Below are positions 1-6,883 of a DNA stretch of 7,199 bases, in pieces. Where the stretch lies: positions 1-7,199 of the forward strand of contig JAJYOQ010000208.1 of NCBI GenBank assembly GCA_021796135.1, given 5' to 3'. The stretch's first letter is position 1; the number at the start of each line of letters is the position of its first letter. The stretch comes from Bacteroidota bacterium (GTDB lineage: Bacteria > Bacteroidota > Ignavibacteria > Ignavibacteriales > Ignavibacteriaceae). The position numbers and the translations under genes are program-made. The notes beneath the pieces were generated by a model. It saw only the letters and a program-made list of their open reading frames with translations, was not told where the DNA came from and did not search any database.

Positions 1-847
1 TTTTCCTCACAATATTAATATTTTTTTCTTCAGACTTAGAAGGATGCTTAATTCCGTCGCCAAGGGCATTCTCAATGTTCCTAATTGCTTTTACCATTTC
101 TGCAAATTCATGGGGCTCAAGAGACGCTTTATGATCGGGTCCCTCCATATTTTTGTCAAGTGTAAAGTGCTTCTCAATTACTTCAGCACCTAGAGCAACA
201 GCTGCAATTGGTATTTCAATTCCATTAGTGTGATCTGAATAACCAATTTTTACGTCGAAAGCATTTTTTATGGTGACCATCGCTTTTAAATTAACATCAT
301 TATAAGGTGTTGGATATTCTGTATTACAATGCAGAACAGTAATTTTATGTTTATCTGTACCACTTCTTGTTAATATGTCCAAGGCATCTTCTACTTCGCC
401 TAAGTTTGCCATTCCGGTTGAAAGCAATATATTTTTATTTAACTTTGCTATTGATTTCAGATAAGGATAATTCGTGATCTCACCCGATGGAATTTTATAA
501 AAATTCATGTCAAGTTTTCCGATAAAAGCAAGAGATACCGGATCAAAAGCCGTGGTCAAGAATTCTAATTTTAATTCATCGCAAAAATGCTTTAATTCAA
601 AAAATGAATTTAATGGCAAATGAATTTTTTTTGCCATTTCTAGTTGCGATTGACCTGCATCCGTGTTTTTAAGCTGATAACCTGCCTTAGGTGCATTTGA
701 TATCATAACCTCTTCAGGAACAGCTGTCTGGAACTTAATAATATCCGCACCAACATTCTTAGCCTCTATAATCATATTCTTTGCAAGCTTAATATCTCCG
801 TTATGATTAACTCCTGCCTCAGCTATTATTAGTACTTTATTATTCAT
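1..847 (-). CDS. neuB: NeuB/LegI-type nonulosonic acid synthase (partial, C-terminus off the left edge)
   Basis: This enzyme condenses phosphoenolpyruvate with an N-acylated mannosamine-type hexose to give a nine-carbon nonulosonic acid (sialic or legionaminic acid) in the cytoplasm. I translated 282 residues by hand. They show the NeuB signature AEAGVNHNGD (9-18), KFQT (38-41), KIPSGE (118-123), STGM (143-146), HCNTEYPTP (173-181), GYSDHT (202-207) and EKHFTLDK (225-232). H206 and H227 sit 21 residues apart, like the two Mn ligands of meningococcal NeuB (His215 and His236). YQLKNT (57-62) and SQLEM (67-71) fit the NeuB/LegI branch rather than PseI. The AEAGVNHNG form recalls LegI, so I favour a legionaminic-type product, but Neu5Ac synthase cannot be excluded. 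The TIM barrel is complete; the antifreeze-like SAF domain (about 60 residues) lies beyond the edge. The ATG start follows an in-frame TGA closely and has an AGAGGA site upstream. The gene lies 15 bases after the HAD gene in the same operon. Confidence 0.95.
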   Translation of the reverse strand, partial: MNNKVLIIAEAGVNHNGDIKLAKNMIIEAKNVGADIIKFQTAVPEEVMISNAPKAGYQLKNTDAGQSQLEMAKKIHLPLNSFFELKHFCDELKLEFLTTAFDPVSLAFIGKLDMNFYKIPSGEITNYPYLKSIAKLNKNILLSTGMANLGEVEDALDILTRSGTDKHKITVLHCNTEYPTPYNDVNLKAMVTIKNAFDVKIGYSDHTNGIEIPIAAVALGAEVIEKHFTLDKNMEGPDHKASLEPHEFAEMVKAIRNIENALGDGIKHPSKSEEKNINIVRK

Positions 848-858
848 GAAATTTCATT

Positions 859-864
859 TCCTCT
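859..864 (-). promoter_or_regulatory. Shine-Dalgarno site of the neuB-type gene
   Basis: On the minus strand AGAGGA lies 11 bases before the ATG at 847. It overlaps the TAG stop codon of the preceding HAD gene, so termination of that gene and initiation of neuB happen at almost the same place. The spacing is rather long. An ATG nearer to the site (minus strand, 858-856) opens only a five-codon frame, so the ATG at 847 is still the start chosen. Confidence 0.55.
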
Positions 865-1186
865 ATTTCTTTTTGGATTTCTTCTTAGTAACCAAATCTT
901 TTATTACTTTCCAACTGTCAAATTTTATCGCTCTATCATCTATCCAAATATCCCCCACTGGTTTGCCCAACATTAGTTGATGATATTTTAACCTGTACTT
1001 TTTCAGCCATTCCGTTGTCATTTCAAATTCTGCCCAAGTTCTTGCAGAATAAATAATTATCGTATTTCCTTCTTCGTATAATTTATTAATAGTTTCAATG
1101 GCATTCGGCAAAGGCTTCGCAAGACTTCTACTAAAAGTTCTTTCTTCAGTACAAATTGTTCCATCCAAATCAATAATTATTTGCAA
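863..1186 (-). CDS. Small HAD-family phosphatase-like protein (EcbF/BcbF capsule type)
   Basis: This 107-residue cytoplasmic protein carries the four HAD motifs in order. They are the nucleophile loop DLDGT (D6, D8, T10), SAR (S47, R49), K75 in GKPVGD, and the metal-binding acidic pair D83-D84 in WIDDRAI. It has no cap domain, so the active site should be open and could take a bulky substrate. It resembles the short EcbF/BcbF-type HAD proteins of capsule clusters, known as a family but with substrates poorly defined. It ends in a lysine-rich tail (KKKSKKK). The start is TTG: an in-frame TGA sits 9 bases upstream, and a GAGG site lies 7 bases before the TTG. The gene overlaps the ATP-grasp gene by 10 bases and precedes neuB by 15, so it belongs to the nonulosonic acid operon. 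Dephosphorylation of a sugar or acyl intermediate is inference only. Confidence 0.85.
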   Translation of the reverse strand: MQIIIDLDGTICTEERTFSRSLAKPLPNAIETINKLYEEGNTIIIYSARTWAEFEMTTEWLKKYRLKYHQLMLGKPVGDIWIDDRAIKFDSWKVIKDLVTKKKSKKK

Positions 1187-2118
1187 ATGAAAACCTCATT
1201 GTAACCTCGTGCCATTAATAAATTTTCTTTCCACGTATAAATCTTATCAATAGGCATATTTAGGCTATCTTTTAATATAAACAATGGTATATTTAATCCT
1301 GCCTCAATCGAATTAATCACTCCGCCACCTAATCTAGGGTTAATTTCTATCAAATATGGTAAATTATTGCAATGACTTTTTATAAATTGTAGCGTAATTG
1401 GACCAACGAATTCTCCTTCAGTTAAAATCTTCTCCGTTATTGAAATGATCTGTTCATTTCTTTTAGTTATTGATTTAATAGATTCGCCGCCAATTACTTC
1501 AAGCCTTATTCTTGGAATTATACCCACTATTTCTCTATTTCTATTTACATAAGCATCAACCGTATATTCATCGCCTGCAATAAATTCTTGTACAATATAT
1601 TGTGACGAGTTTTCTTTTTCAAGGAAATATTTCTCGTCTAATTCATTATTCAAAATATAGATACCTTGGGAAGCCGAGCCCTTTTTAGGTTTAGCAATAG
1701 ATGGGAAACGTCTTGTTTTCTGCGGAATTAATACACCAATTTTATCGAACCAATCGTTAGCCTTTGATTTATCGTATGTAATTTCACACATTTCTTTTGA
1801 GGAAGATGGAATAAATACATCTTTTTCATTGTCTTTTAATTTCGCAGCTAACATTATTGCTGGATCCACACAAGTAACAATTATGTCTATACTATTGTGT
1901 ACTAATTGATTTTTTATATCAGAGATTACTTCTGGATCATCCCATTTTTTCCCAACTATAATTGTACAATATTTTGAAACTGCTACATCCAAAGTTTTTT
2001 CATATGAAAACAAATTTAGATTAAATCCTATTTCCAAACCGGCCGATATAAATCGTTCAATTAAAGAAATTTTCTTCCCTGCGCCAAGGAATAATATATT
2101 TAGTTTTTTATTATTCAA
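1177..2118 (-). CDS. ATP-grasp ligase-like protein (CarB/PylC-like), substrate unknown
   Basis: ATP-grasp enzymes activate a carboxylate as an acyl phosphate and join it to an amine or similar nucleophile. This 313-residue protein starts with a Rossmann-like pre-ATP-grasp domain (about 1-110, NILFLGAGKK). The ATP-binding part follows: AKPKKGSASQGI (142-153, K143 and the small-residue loop), VQEFIAGDEYTVD (176-188) and the metal-binding IEINPRLGGG (257-266, E258 and N260). No membrane segment or second catalytic domain is seen. The start is TTG, directly preceded by an in-frame TGA. No nearby ATG or GTG would keep the first beta strand, and no good Shine-Dalgarno site is visible. Its 3' end overlaps the HAD gene by 10 bases. 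Placed between legC and neuB, it might ligate an amino acid or other acid to a sugar amine in place of the usual N-acetyltransferase. That role is inferred from position only. Confidence 0.88.
   Translation of the reverse strand: MNNKKLNILFLGAGKKISLIERFISAGLEIGFNLNLFSYEKTLDVAVSKYCTIIVGKKWDDPEVISDIKNQLVHNSIDIIVTCVDPAIMLAAKLKDNEKDVFIPSSSKEMCEITYDKSKANDWFDKIGVLIPQKTRRFPSIAKPKKGSASQGIYILNNELDEKYFLEKENSSQYIVQEFIAGDEYTVDAYVNRNREIVGIIPRIRLEVIGGESIKSITKRNEQIISITEKILTEGEFVGPITLQFIKSHCNNLPYLIEINPRLGGGVINSIEAGLNIPLFILKDSLNMPIDKIYTWKENLLMARGYNEVFICK
1194..1197 (-). promoter_or_regulatory. Shine-Dalgarno site supporting the TTG start of the HAD gene
   Basis: GAGG on the minus strand stands 7 bases before the TTG at 1186-1184 and lies inside the 3' end of the ATP-grasp gene. 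No other start codon is available between the in-frame TGA at 1198-1196 and the catalytic DLDGT motif. The site therefore decides the start and suggests translational coupling to the upstream gene. Confidence 0.6.
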
Positions 2119-2161
2119 TCATTTCACTGTATTTTTCTATTACTAACAATGTGCTAAATTA

Positions 2162-3310
2162 TTATGATTTTATCCTATAACTACTAGGGACGTTTACAAC
2201 TCTATCTTCAAGCCAATTTGCATTATCTAAATTACTTGTTTGACATAAATTATACATTCCCAACTTACTCATTAGTCGCCAAATAGGCCTTGTCATAATG
2301 TTATTATCATGAGTATATTTTAGAAATGTATCCCTTTCTTCCTTACCTTTAAGAATAATTGCATTTAGCCAATAGTTCGAACTTGAATTTAAAGGCTCAT
2401 TAAAATAATTGATCTCCGAGTCCTTAAAAAAATTGCGGTATATATTAGACGTTTCACGTTTATTTAACAAATATTTATCAAAAAGCTCCATCTGCGCAAC
2501 ACCTATTGCAGCATTAATATTCGTCAATCTATAATTATATGCTATAACATCATGCACGTAGTCCCATTTGTGAGGTATTTTACCAGTCGTGGTAATATGC
2601 TTTGCCTTTTTTGCAAATTCTTCATCGTTGGTAATTATCATTCCACCGCCGCCTGTAGTAATCGTCTTATTACCATTATAACTTAATATACCTGCTAGTC
2701 CAAAAGTTCCTGTATGTTTTCCTTTATAAAAAGAGCCAAGTGATTCAGCAGAATCTTCAACAACTGGTATATTATACTTATTACCTATATCAATTATTTC
2801 ATCAATTCTACAGGGGTGACCGAAGGTATGCATTGGTACGATTGCAGAAATGCGTTTATTTGTAATTTTATTAATGCAGTCTAAATTTTTAGAAATTTTA
2901 GTATTTGATTTTAACCAATCAGCAAGTTTGTCTGGAGACATTCCCATTGTGTCTAAATCAACATCAATAAATACCGGCATTGCGTCAGTATGAGCTATTG
3001 CATTTGCAGTAGCTACAAATGTTAACGGTTGGGTAATGACTTCATCGTATCTTTGAACACCAGCAATTTGAAGTGCAATTTGAAGTGCAGCAGTACCATT
3101 AACCATGGCAATCGCATACTTTGCTCCAACGTATTCAGCGGTCATTTCTTCAAATTTGGTTACATATTTTCCGACATAAGAAACATAAGTAGAATCAATA
3201 CATTCATTGAGGTATTCTTTTTCCTTACCCATAAAAACCGGTGCGTGCAGTGGAATTGGATCCATACCAGGATAAAGTGATTTTACTAGTTCTATAAATT
3301 TATTAAACAT
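2162..3310 (-). CDS. legC: LegC-family PLP-dependent sugar-nucleotide aminotransferase
   Basis: This cytoplasmic enzyme should transfer an amino group, usually from glutamate, to C4 of the 4-keto-6-deoxy sugar nucleotide made by the neighbouring dehydratase. It is a DegT/DnrJ/EryC1-type fold-type I aminotransferase of 382 residues. The LegC subgroup shows in SLYPGMDPIPLH (11-22), the YVSYVGKYV region (42-50), NGTAAL (71-76), PMHTFGHP (159-166), VVEDSAESLGS (183-193) and SYNGNKTITTGGGG (210-223). K215 is the expected PLP Schiff-base lysine and D186 the residue that contacts the PLP ring nitrogen. Length is normal and no key residue is missing. It starts with ATG, overlaps the end of legB by 8 bases and has no clear Shine-Dalgarno site, so it is probably translationally coupled to legB. 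Whether the nucleotide is UDP or GDP cannot be read from the sequence. Confidence 0.92.
   Translation of the reverse strand: MFNKFIELVKSLYPGMDPIPLHAPVFMGKEKEYLNECIDSTYVSYVGKYVTKFEEMTAEYVGAKYAIAMVNGTAALQIALQIAGVQRYDEVITQPLTFVATANAIAHTDAMPVFIDVDLDTMGMSPDKLADWLKSNTKISKNLDCINKITNKRISAIVPMHTFGHPCRIDEIIDIGNKYNIPVVEDSAESLGSFYKGKHTGTFGLAGILSYNGNKTITTGGGGMIITNDEEFAKKAKHITTTGKIPHKWDYVHDVIAYNYRLTNINAAIGVAQMELFDKYLLNKRETSNIYRNFFKDSEINYFNEPLNSSSNYWLNAIILKGKEERDTFLKYTHDNNIMTRPIWRLMSKLGMYNLCQTSNLDNANWLEDRVVNVPSSYRIKS
3064..3087 (-). repeat. 12-base perfect tandem duplication inside legC
   Basis: The 12-mer CAATTTGAAGTG (plus strand) occurs twice head to tail, giving the repeated tetrapeptide within residues 77-84 (LQIALQIA). 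The surrounding helix has the normal length for LegC proteins, which usually carry a similar hydrophobic stretch here. It is therefore a sequence coincidence or local homogenisation rather than an added segment. Confidence 0.7.
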
Positions 3311-4274
3311 TGTAAATAGCTGTTTTATATAAATGAATATTTTTCTTCAAAAACATAATGGTCTCTTCTAAACCCGTCCTTAAATTGAATTTAGGAGTCC
3401 ACGATGTGCTTTGTTTGATTTTGTTATTATTACACATTAATCTTTCAACTTCGCTATTCTCAGGTCTCACTCTTTGATTATCTATATCAATCTCTATTTT
3501 TTTATTAAGTAAATCAGAAATTAATATTACTAGATCCCGAATGCTAATTTCTTCGTTCATGCCAATATTAGTTATTTCTCCAAAAAGTTTTTCAGACTTA
3601 AAAATTTCTATAAATCCATTGCAAGTATCTTTTACGAATGTCAAATCTCTTGTTGGGGTTAGATTTCCTAAACTTAATTTTTCTCTTCCGGATAATATTT
3701 GAGAAATTACCGTTGGAATAACAGCTCGTGACGATTGTCTTGGTCCGTATGTATTAAACGGTCTGACAATCTTAACCGGTAAATTAAAAGAACGATAGTA
3801 ACTTATTGCCAACTGATCTGCAGCTATTTTTGAAGCTGAATATGGTGATTGACCAACCATCGGATGCGTTTCATCAATCGGCACATATTGAGCAGTGCCA
3901 TAAGTTTCACTTGTAGAGGTAACTAATATTTGTTCAAGTCCCAATTCTTTTGAAGCTTGTAATATATTATAAGTACCATTAATATTTGTTTCTATATATG
4001 CCTTTGGAGAAACATAGGAGTAAGGAATACCAATTAAAGCAGCTAGATGAAATACTGCATTACAGCCTTTTAACGCATTATAAACAGAATCATAATCTCG
4101 TATATCGCCTACAACAACCTCAATTTTATCCTTATAGTCAGATTGCTCTAACCAACCCCAATTGTTTTTTGAATTATATCTGACAAAAGCTTTAACCTTA
4201 TAACCAAGTTCAACACAAAGTTCACTCAGATGTGAGCCTATAAATCCTCCGGCACCAGTTATCAAGAGTTTCAT
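3303..4274 (-). CDS. legB: LegB-type NAD-dependent sugar-nucleotide 4,6-dehydratase
   Basis: This cytoplasmic extended short-chain dehydrogenase should convert a nucleotide-activated GlcNAc to the 4-keto-6-deoxy sugar, the first step toward legionaminic-type sugars. It has 323 residues. The NAD-binding GAGGFIGSH is at 7-15, GDIRD at 56-60, and the dehydratase triad T121-S122-E123 lies in STSETYG. The catalytic Y145-xxx-K149 is in YSASK, RPFNTYGPRQ spans 171-180, and TRDLTFV spans 208-214. The NNWGWL segment (37-42), IPYSY (83-87) and YVPIDE (130-135) are typical of the LegB family rather than RmlB or GalE. In Campylobacter jejuni the LegB enzyme works on GDP-GlcNAc; other lineages may use the UDP form, and this sequence alone does not decide. 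The ATG start has only a weak GAAAGA-like site upstream. It lies 49 bases after the YfhO gene and overlaps legC. Confidence 0.92.
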   Translation of the reverse strand: MKLLITGAGGFIGSHLSELCVELGYKVKAFVRYNSKNNWGWLEQSDYKDKIEVVVGDIRDYDSVYNALKGCNAVFHLAALIGIPYSYVSPKAYIETNINGTYNILQASKELGLEQILVTSTSETYGTAQYVPIDETHPMVGQSPYSASKIAADQLAISYYRSFNLPVKIVRPFNTYGPRQSSRAVIPTVISQILSGREKLSLGNLTPTRDLTFVKDTCNGFIEIFKSEKLFGEITNIGMNEEISIRDLVILISDLLNKKIEIDIDNQRVRPENSEVERLMCNNNKIKQSTSWTPKFNLRTGLEETIMFLKKNIHLYKTAIYNV

Positions 4275-4323
4275 AGATAAAATCTTTCACTAAAGTAAAA
4301 ATTAAAAACATTCATCATATTTG

Positions 4324-6849
4324 TCATTTAGATAATGCTCTGTCATCCTTCCTAGATTTTTTATAATTCGTAAAAGCAGCAAACAATAATCCAATAAGAA
4401 GAAAGCTATTAAGAGTAAGAGAAATATTCTTCCCTATATAATAACTTTTAGGAGCATAAATAAAGTTCACTTTATGCATACCCTTCGTAACAACAATTCC
4501 CATAAAGCCATGATCAACTTTATAAATATTTGTTCTGTCTCCATCTATTTTTGCTTCCCACCCTTTGGGAAAATAGGTGTCGCCAACAAAAAGAAAATTT
4601 TTACCACTTGCATTTACATTCAAAGAAATTTCTTCATCGGTATATTTTGTTAAGTGAATAAACGCTGAACTATCCGACTTTTCAACATTCAAAGTTCCAT
4701 TTTCCAAGAAACCAACTTTTTGCGGATCAAATGCGTCTTGCTTAACCATTTCTAGAAAATCAAGAGCAGGTTTAGTTGCAATCGAATCAATAAAATATAC
4801 CCGTGGCAAAGCATTGTGGTTAATATAAAGTACACTATGTTGATTAATGTCTACTTCTTTTAATCCAGGAAAATTAACTGGCTTCTCAGTAACAATATAT
4901 TTTACATTCAACATTCGCCAGAGTGTTTCATTCGCAGGACCAACTACATCAATAAAATCCTGGTAACTTCTCGGCTTTATTCCGGAGTAACCGTAAAAAT
5001 CTTCTAACAAAAAATATACATGAAAGTCCTGATTAGAACTAAATGAACCCGGAGTTCCATCCTGTTTTAGGTTTAACAATCTAAACGGTTCTTTGTCCTT
5101 CATTGCCTGAATTTCTCGCACATAACTCGGTTTCTGGAAGGAATCCTTAACTTCAGGATTGCTTACGTAATTTTCAGCACGCAAATCGATTCTCATTAAA
5201 TCAAATAATGATAATGCTAAAATAAAAATTGTAAGCGTGTCGAAACTAATTCTCTTCTTTATGAAAAAATAACTGCCCAAACAAACCAAAGCTATTAAAG
5301 CAAAATTCATGTAAAGATCAGTTGTAAACATTGAAGCCATGTAATCATAAATCGGCTTTAGCCTCTCCCCTTTTGCTCCTGAATCAATTATTCTATTTTT
5401 AAACCAATCAGATATTGGCGAGTTCAATAATACTGATATTATAAATACTGCTCCAAAAATTATTGTCATCCTTTTAAGATATAATCCCCACTTAATGTCT
5501 TTTTCTTCAAGCATTTCTTTGAATCGCATTAAAGCCAGACCGGCAAGAACCGGAAAACTTACCTGCACTAGCACAAGAATCATCGAAGGGACCCTAAATT
5601 TATCGAAGAAAGGAAAATAGTAAAACATCAAATTGAAAATAGGTGAAAAGGTCTTCCCAAAAGAAATGAGTAATGATATTGCAATTAGTATTGTTAAAAA
5701 TCTTATAAAAGGAAGTTTCCAATTAATAATAATCGAAATTAATCCGAGAAAGAAAATGATTACACCCATGTACATTGGAACATCGACAAATGGCATTTGT
5801 CCAAAATAAGTATTAACAGGCACGTTTTGAAAATTAGATAGCTCGCCGTTGTAGGTAGAATTTCCAAAACCGTAAAATGAAGGAACGATAAACGTTAAGA
5901 CTTCGCCAGGCGAAAATGACCAGCTTGTAGCGTAATCATAAAAATCCGATTGCTCTTTTTGACTGGTTTGATTTTCTAAAATTCCCTTCGTTCCCCTCGT
6001 AGAATAAGGAGTATATTCGTAAGTCTGCATGTAATTATCATAACTCATCAGCAATGCTATTACTAAAGCTGTAATAAATATTCCAGCAGATTTTATAAGA
6101 TTCATTAAATGCTGATTATCTTTTGTTTTAATAAAGTGAAACAAATAATAGATGAAGTAAATACCGATTGAAAAAAATGTATAAAAAATTATTTGAACAT
6201 GCAGCGGTTCCAGTAAAAGATGTATTCCTATAATAAGTAGAATAAAGTGAATAAGTTTGATTTTTTTTTGCATTTGTAAAAGCAGCAGGAAAAGCAGAGG
6301 ATAAAATGCCAAGACAGCAAGTTTAGTAACATGCCCAATGTAGACGAACACAATAATTCCTGTACTAAATACTGTCATAAGTGAGACAAAGAGTGAGACC
6401 AAAAGCCCAGCCTTAAAAAACCTCATAAAGAGAAAAGAAGTAAGAGCTAAAATAAAAAGATGAAATGTAACAGCAGCATAAGGAACAGACGCAATATCGG
6501 ATACAGAATTCTTTACACCATTATATGCAAATGAAACAAAGTCATACCATCTATTCGGACCAAATGACATTGCCGATGGCATTCCACAAAACATATAAGG
6601 GTTCCAAAGGTGTTCACTTTCTGATTTAACATAATTTGTAAAGCTATAGGAGGTTAGAATGTCGCCGGACTGAAAAGTCTTTCCGCCAAAATACATCGGT
6701 GAAAAAAAGATTAAGAAAGCTACAGCAATGATTATTATGCCGGTTATAGTATGATACTTTACCGGTAATATCTCTTCAATATTAAACTTTGAAAGGAATG
6801 TTGCCTGTTCGGCTCTTTTATTCTTTATGTTCTTAATTGTTTTTGCCAT
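4324..6849 (-). CDS. YfhO-family polytopic membrane protein, probable extracytoplasmic glycosyltransferase
   Basis: This 841-residue inner-membrane protein has about 14 hydrophobic segments, roughly at 34-54, 124-143, 147-172, 176-192, 198-217, 219-239, 252-270, 359-376, 380-397, 420-442, 459-476, 511-530, 535-552 and 804-826. A large, probably extracytoplasmic domain at about 555-800 precedes the last segment. Hallmarks of the Bacteroidota-type YfhO proteins are SGDILTSY with D63, LWNPYMFCGMP (81-91) in the first outer loop, FRVPSM (418-423), LNVKYIV (647-653) and FPKGWEAKIDG (760-770). YfhO and its Listeria relative GtlB are linked to glycosylation of lipoteichoic acid outside the membrane with lipid-linked sugars. 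The sugar and acceptor here are unknown. It begins with ATG, without a clear Shine-Dalgarno site, 34 bases after the methyltransferase gene. Proximity to legB suggests a surface-glycan role, but it may simply be a flanking chromosomal gene. Confidence 0.88.
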   Translation of the reverse strand: MAKTIKNIKNKRAEQATFLSKFNIEEILPVKYHTITGIIIIAVAFLIFFSPMYFGGKTFQSGDILTSYSFTNYVKSESEHLWNPYMFCGMPSAMSFGPNRWYDFVSFAYNGVKNSVSDIASVPYAAVTFHLFILALTSFLFMRFFKAGLLVSLFVSLMTVFSTGIIVFVYIGHVTKLAVLAFYPLLFLLLLQMQKKIKLIHFILLIIGIHLLLEPLHVQIIFYTFFSIGIYFIYYLFHFIKTKDNQHLMNLIKSAGIFITALVIALLMSYDNYMQTYEYTPYSTRGTKGILENQTSQKEQSDFYDYATSWSFSPGEVLTFIVPSFYGFGNSTYNGELSNFQNVPVNTYFGQMPFVDVPMYMGVIIFFLGLISIIINWKLPFIRFLTILIAISLLISFGKTFSPIFNLMFYYFPFFDKFRVPSMILVLVQVSFPVLAGLALMRFKEMLEEKDIKWGLYLKRMTIIFGAVFIISVLLNSPISDWFKNRIIDSGAKGERLKPIYDYMASMFTTDLYMNFALIALVCLGSYFFIKKRISFDTLTIFILALSLFDLMRIDLRAENYVSNPEVKDSFQKPSYVREIQAMKDKEPFRLLNLKQDGTPGSFSSNQDFHVYFLLEDFYGYSGIKPRSYQDFIDVVGPANETLWRMLNVKYIVTEKPVNFPGLKEVDINQHSVLYINHNALPRVYFIDSIATKPALDFLEMVKQDAFDPQKVGFLENGTLNVEKSDSSAFIHLTKYTDEEISLNVNASGKNFLFVGDTYFPKGWEAKIDGDRTNIYKVDHGFMGIVVTKGMHKVNFIYAPKSYYIGKNISLTLNSFLLIGLLFAAFTNYKKSRKDDRALSK

Positions 6850-6883
6850 TTCTGAACCGTAAAACTTTCATATAAAAAAATAA

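Noticed and set aside
863..890. Lysine-rich end of the HAD protein as a sign of a frameshift in an A-rich tract
   Set aside because: The tract codes for a short tail after all catalytic motifs, and the frame ends normally with TAG just before neuB, so no break needs to be assumed.
2119..2161. Possible regulatory element between legC and the ATP-grasp gene
   Set aside because: It is a short AT-rich gap with no hairpin, clear ribosome binding site or recognisable promoter.
3064..3087. 12-base tandem repeat as a possible phase-variation site or coding expansion
   Set aside because: There are only two copies, the unit is a multiple of three so slippage would not shift the frame, and the protein region has the usual family length.
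3029..3280. Plus-strand open frame of 83 codons
   Set aside because: It lies wholly inside legC on the opposite strand, has no recognisable domain, and its composition is what an antisense reading of a conserved gene gives.
3986..4183. Plus-strand open frame of 65 codons
   Set aside because: It lies wholly inside the legB gene, antisense, with no domain or start signal to support it.
4275..4323. Possible promoter or terminator between yfhO and legB
   Set aside because: The gap is AT-rich with a loose TAnnTTTG-like string (TACTTTAG on the minus strand), but there is no matching upstream element and no hairpin with a U tract, so it is too weak to call.
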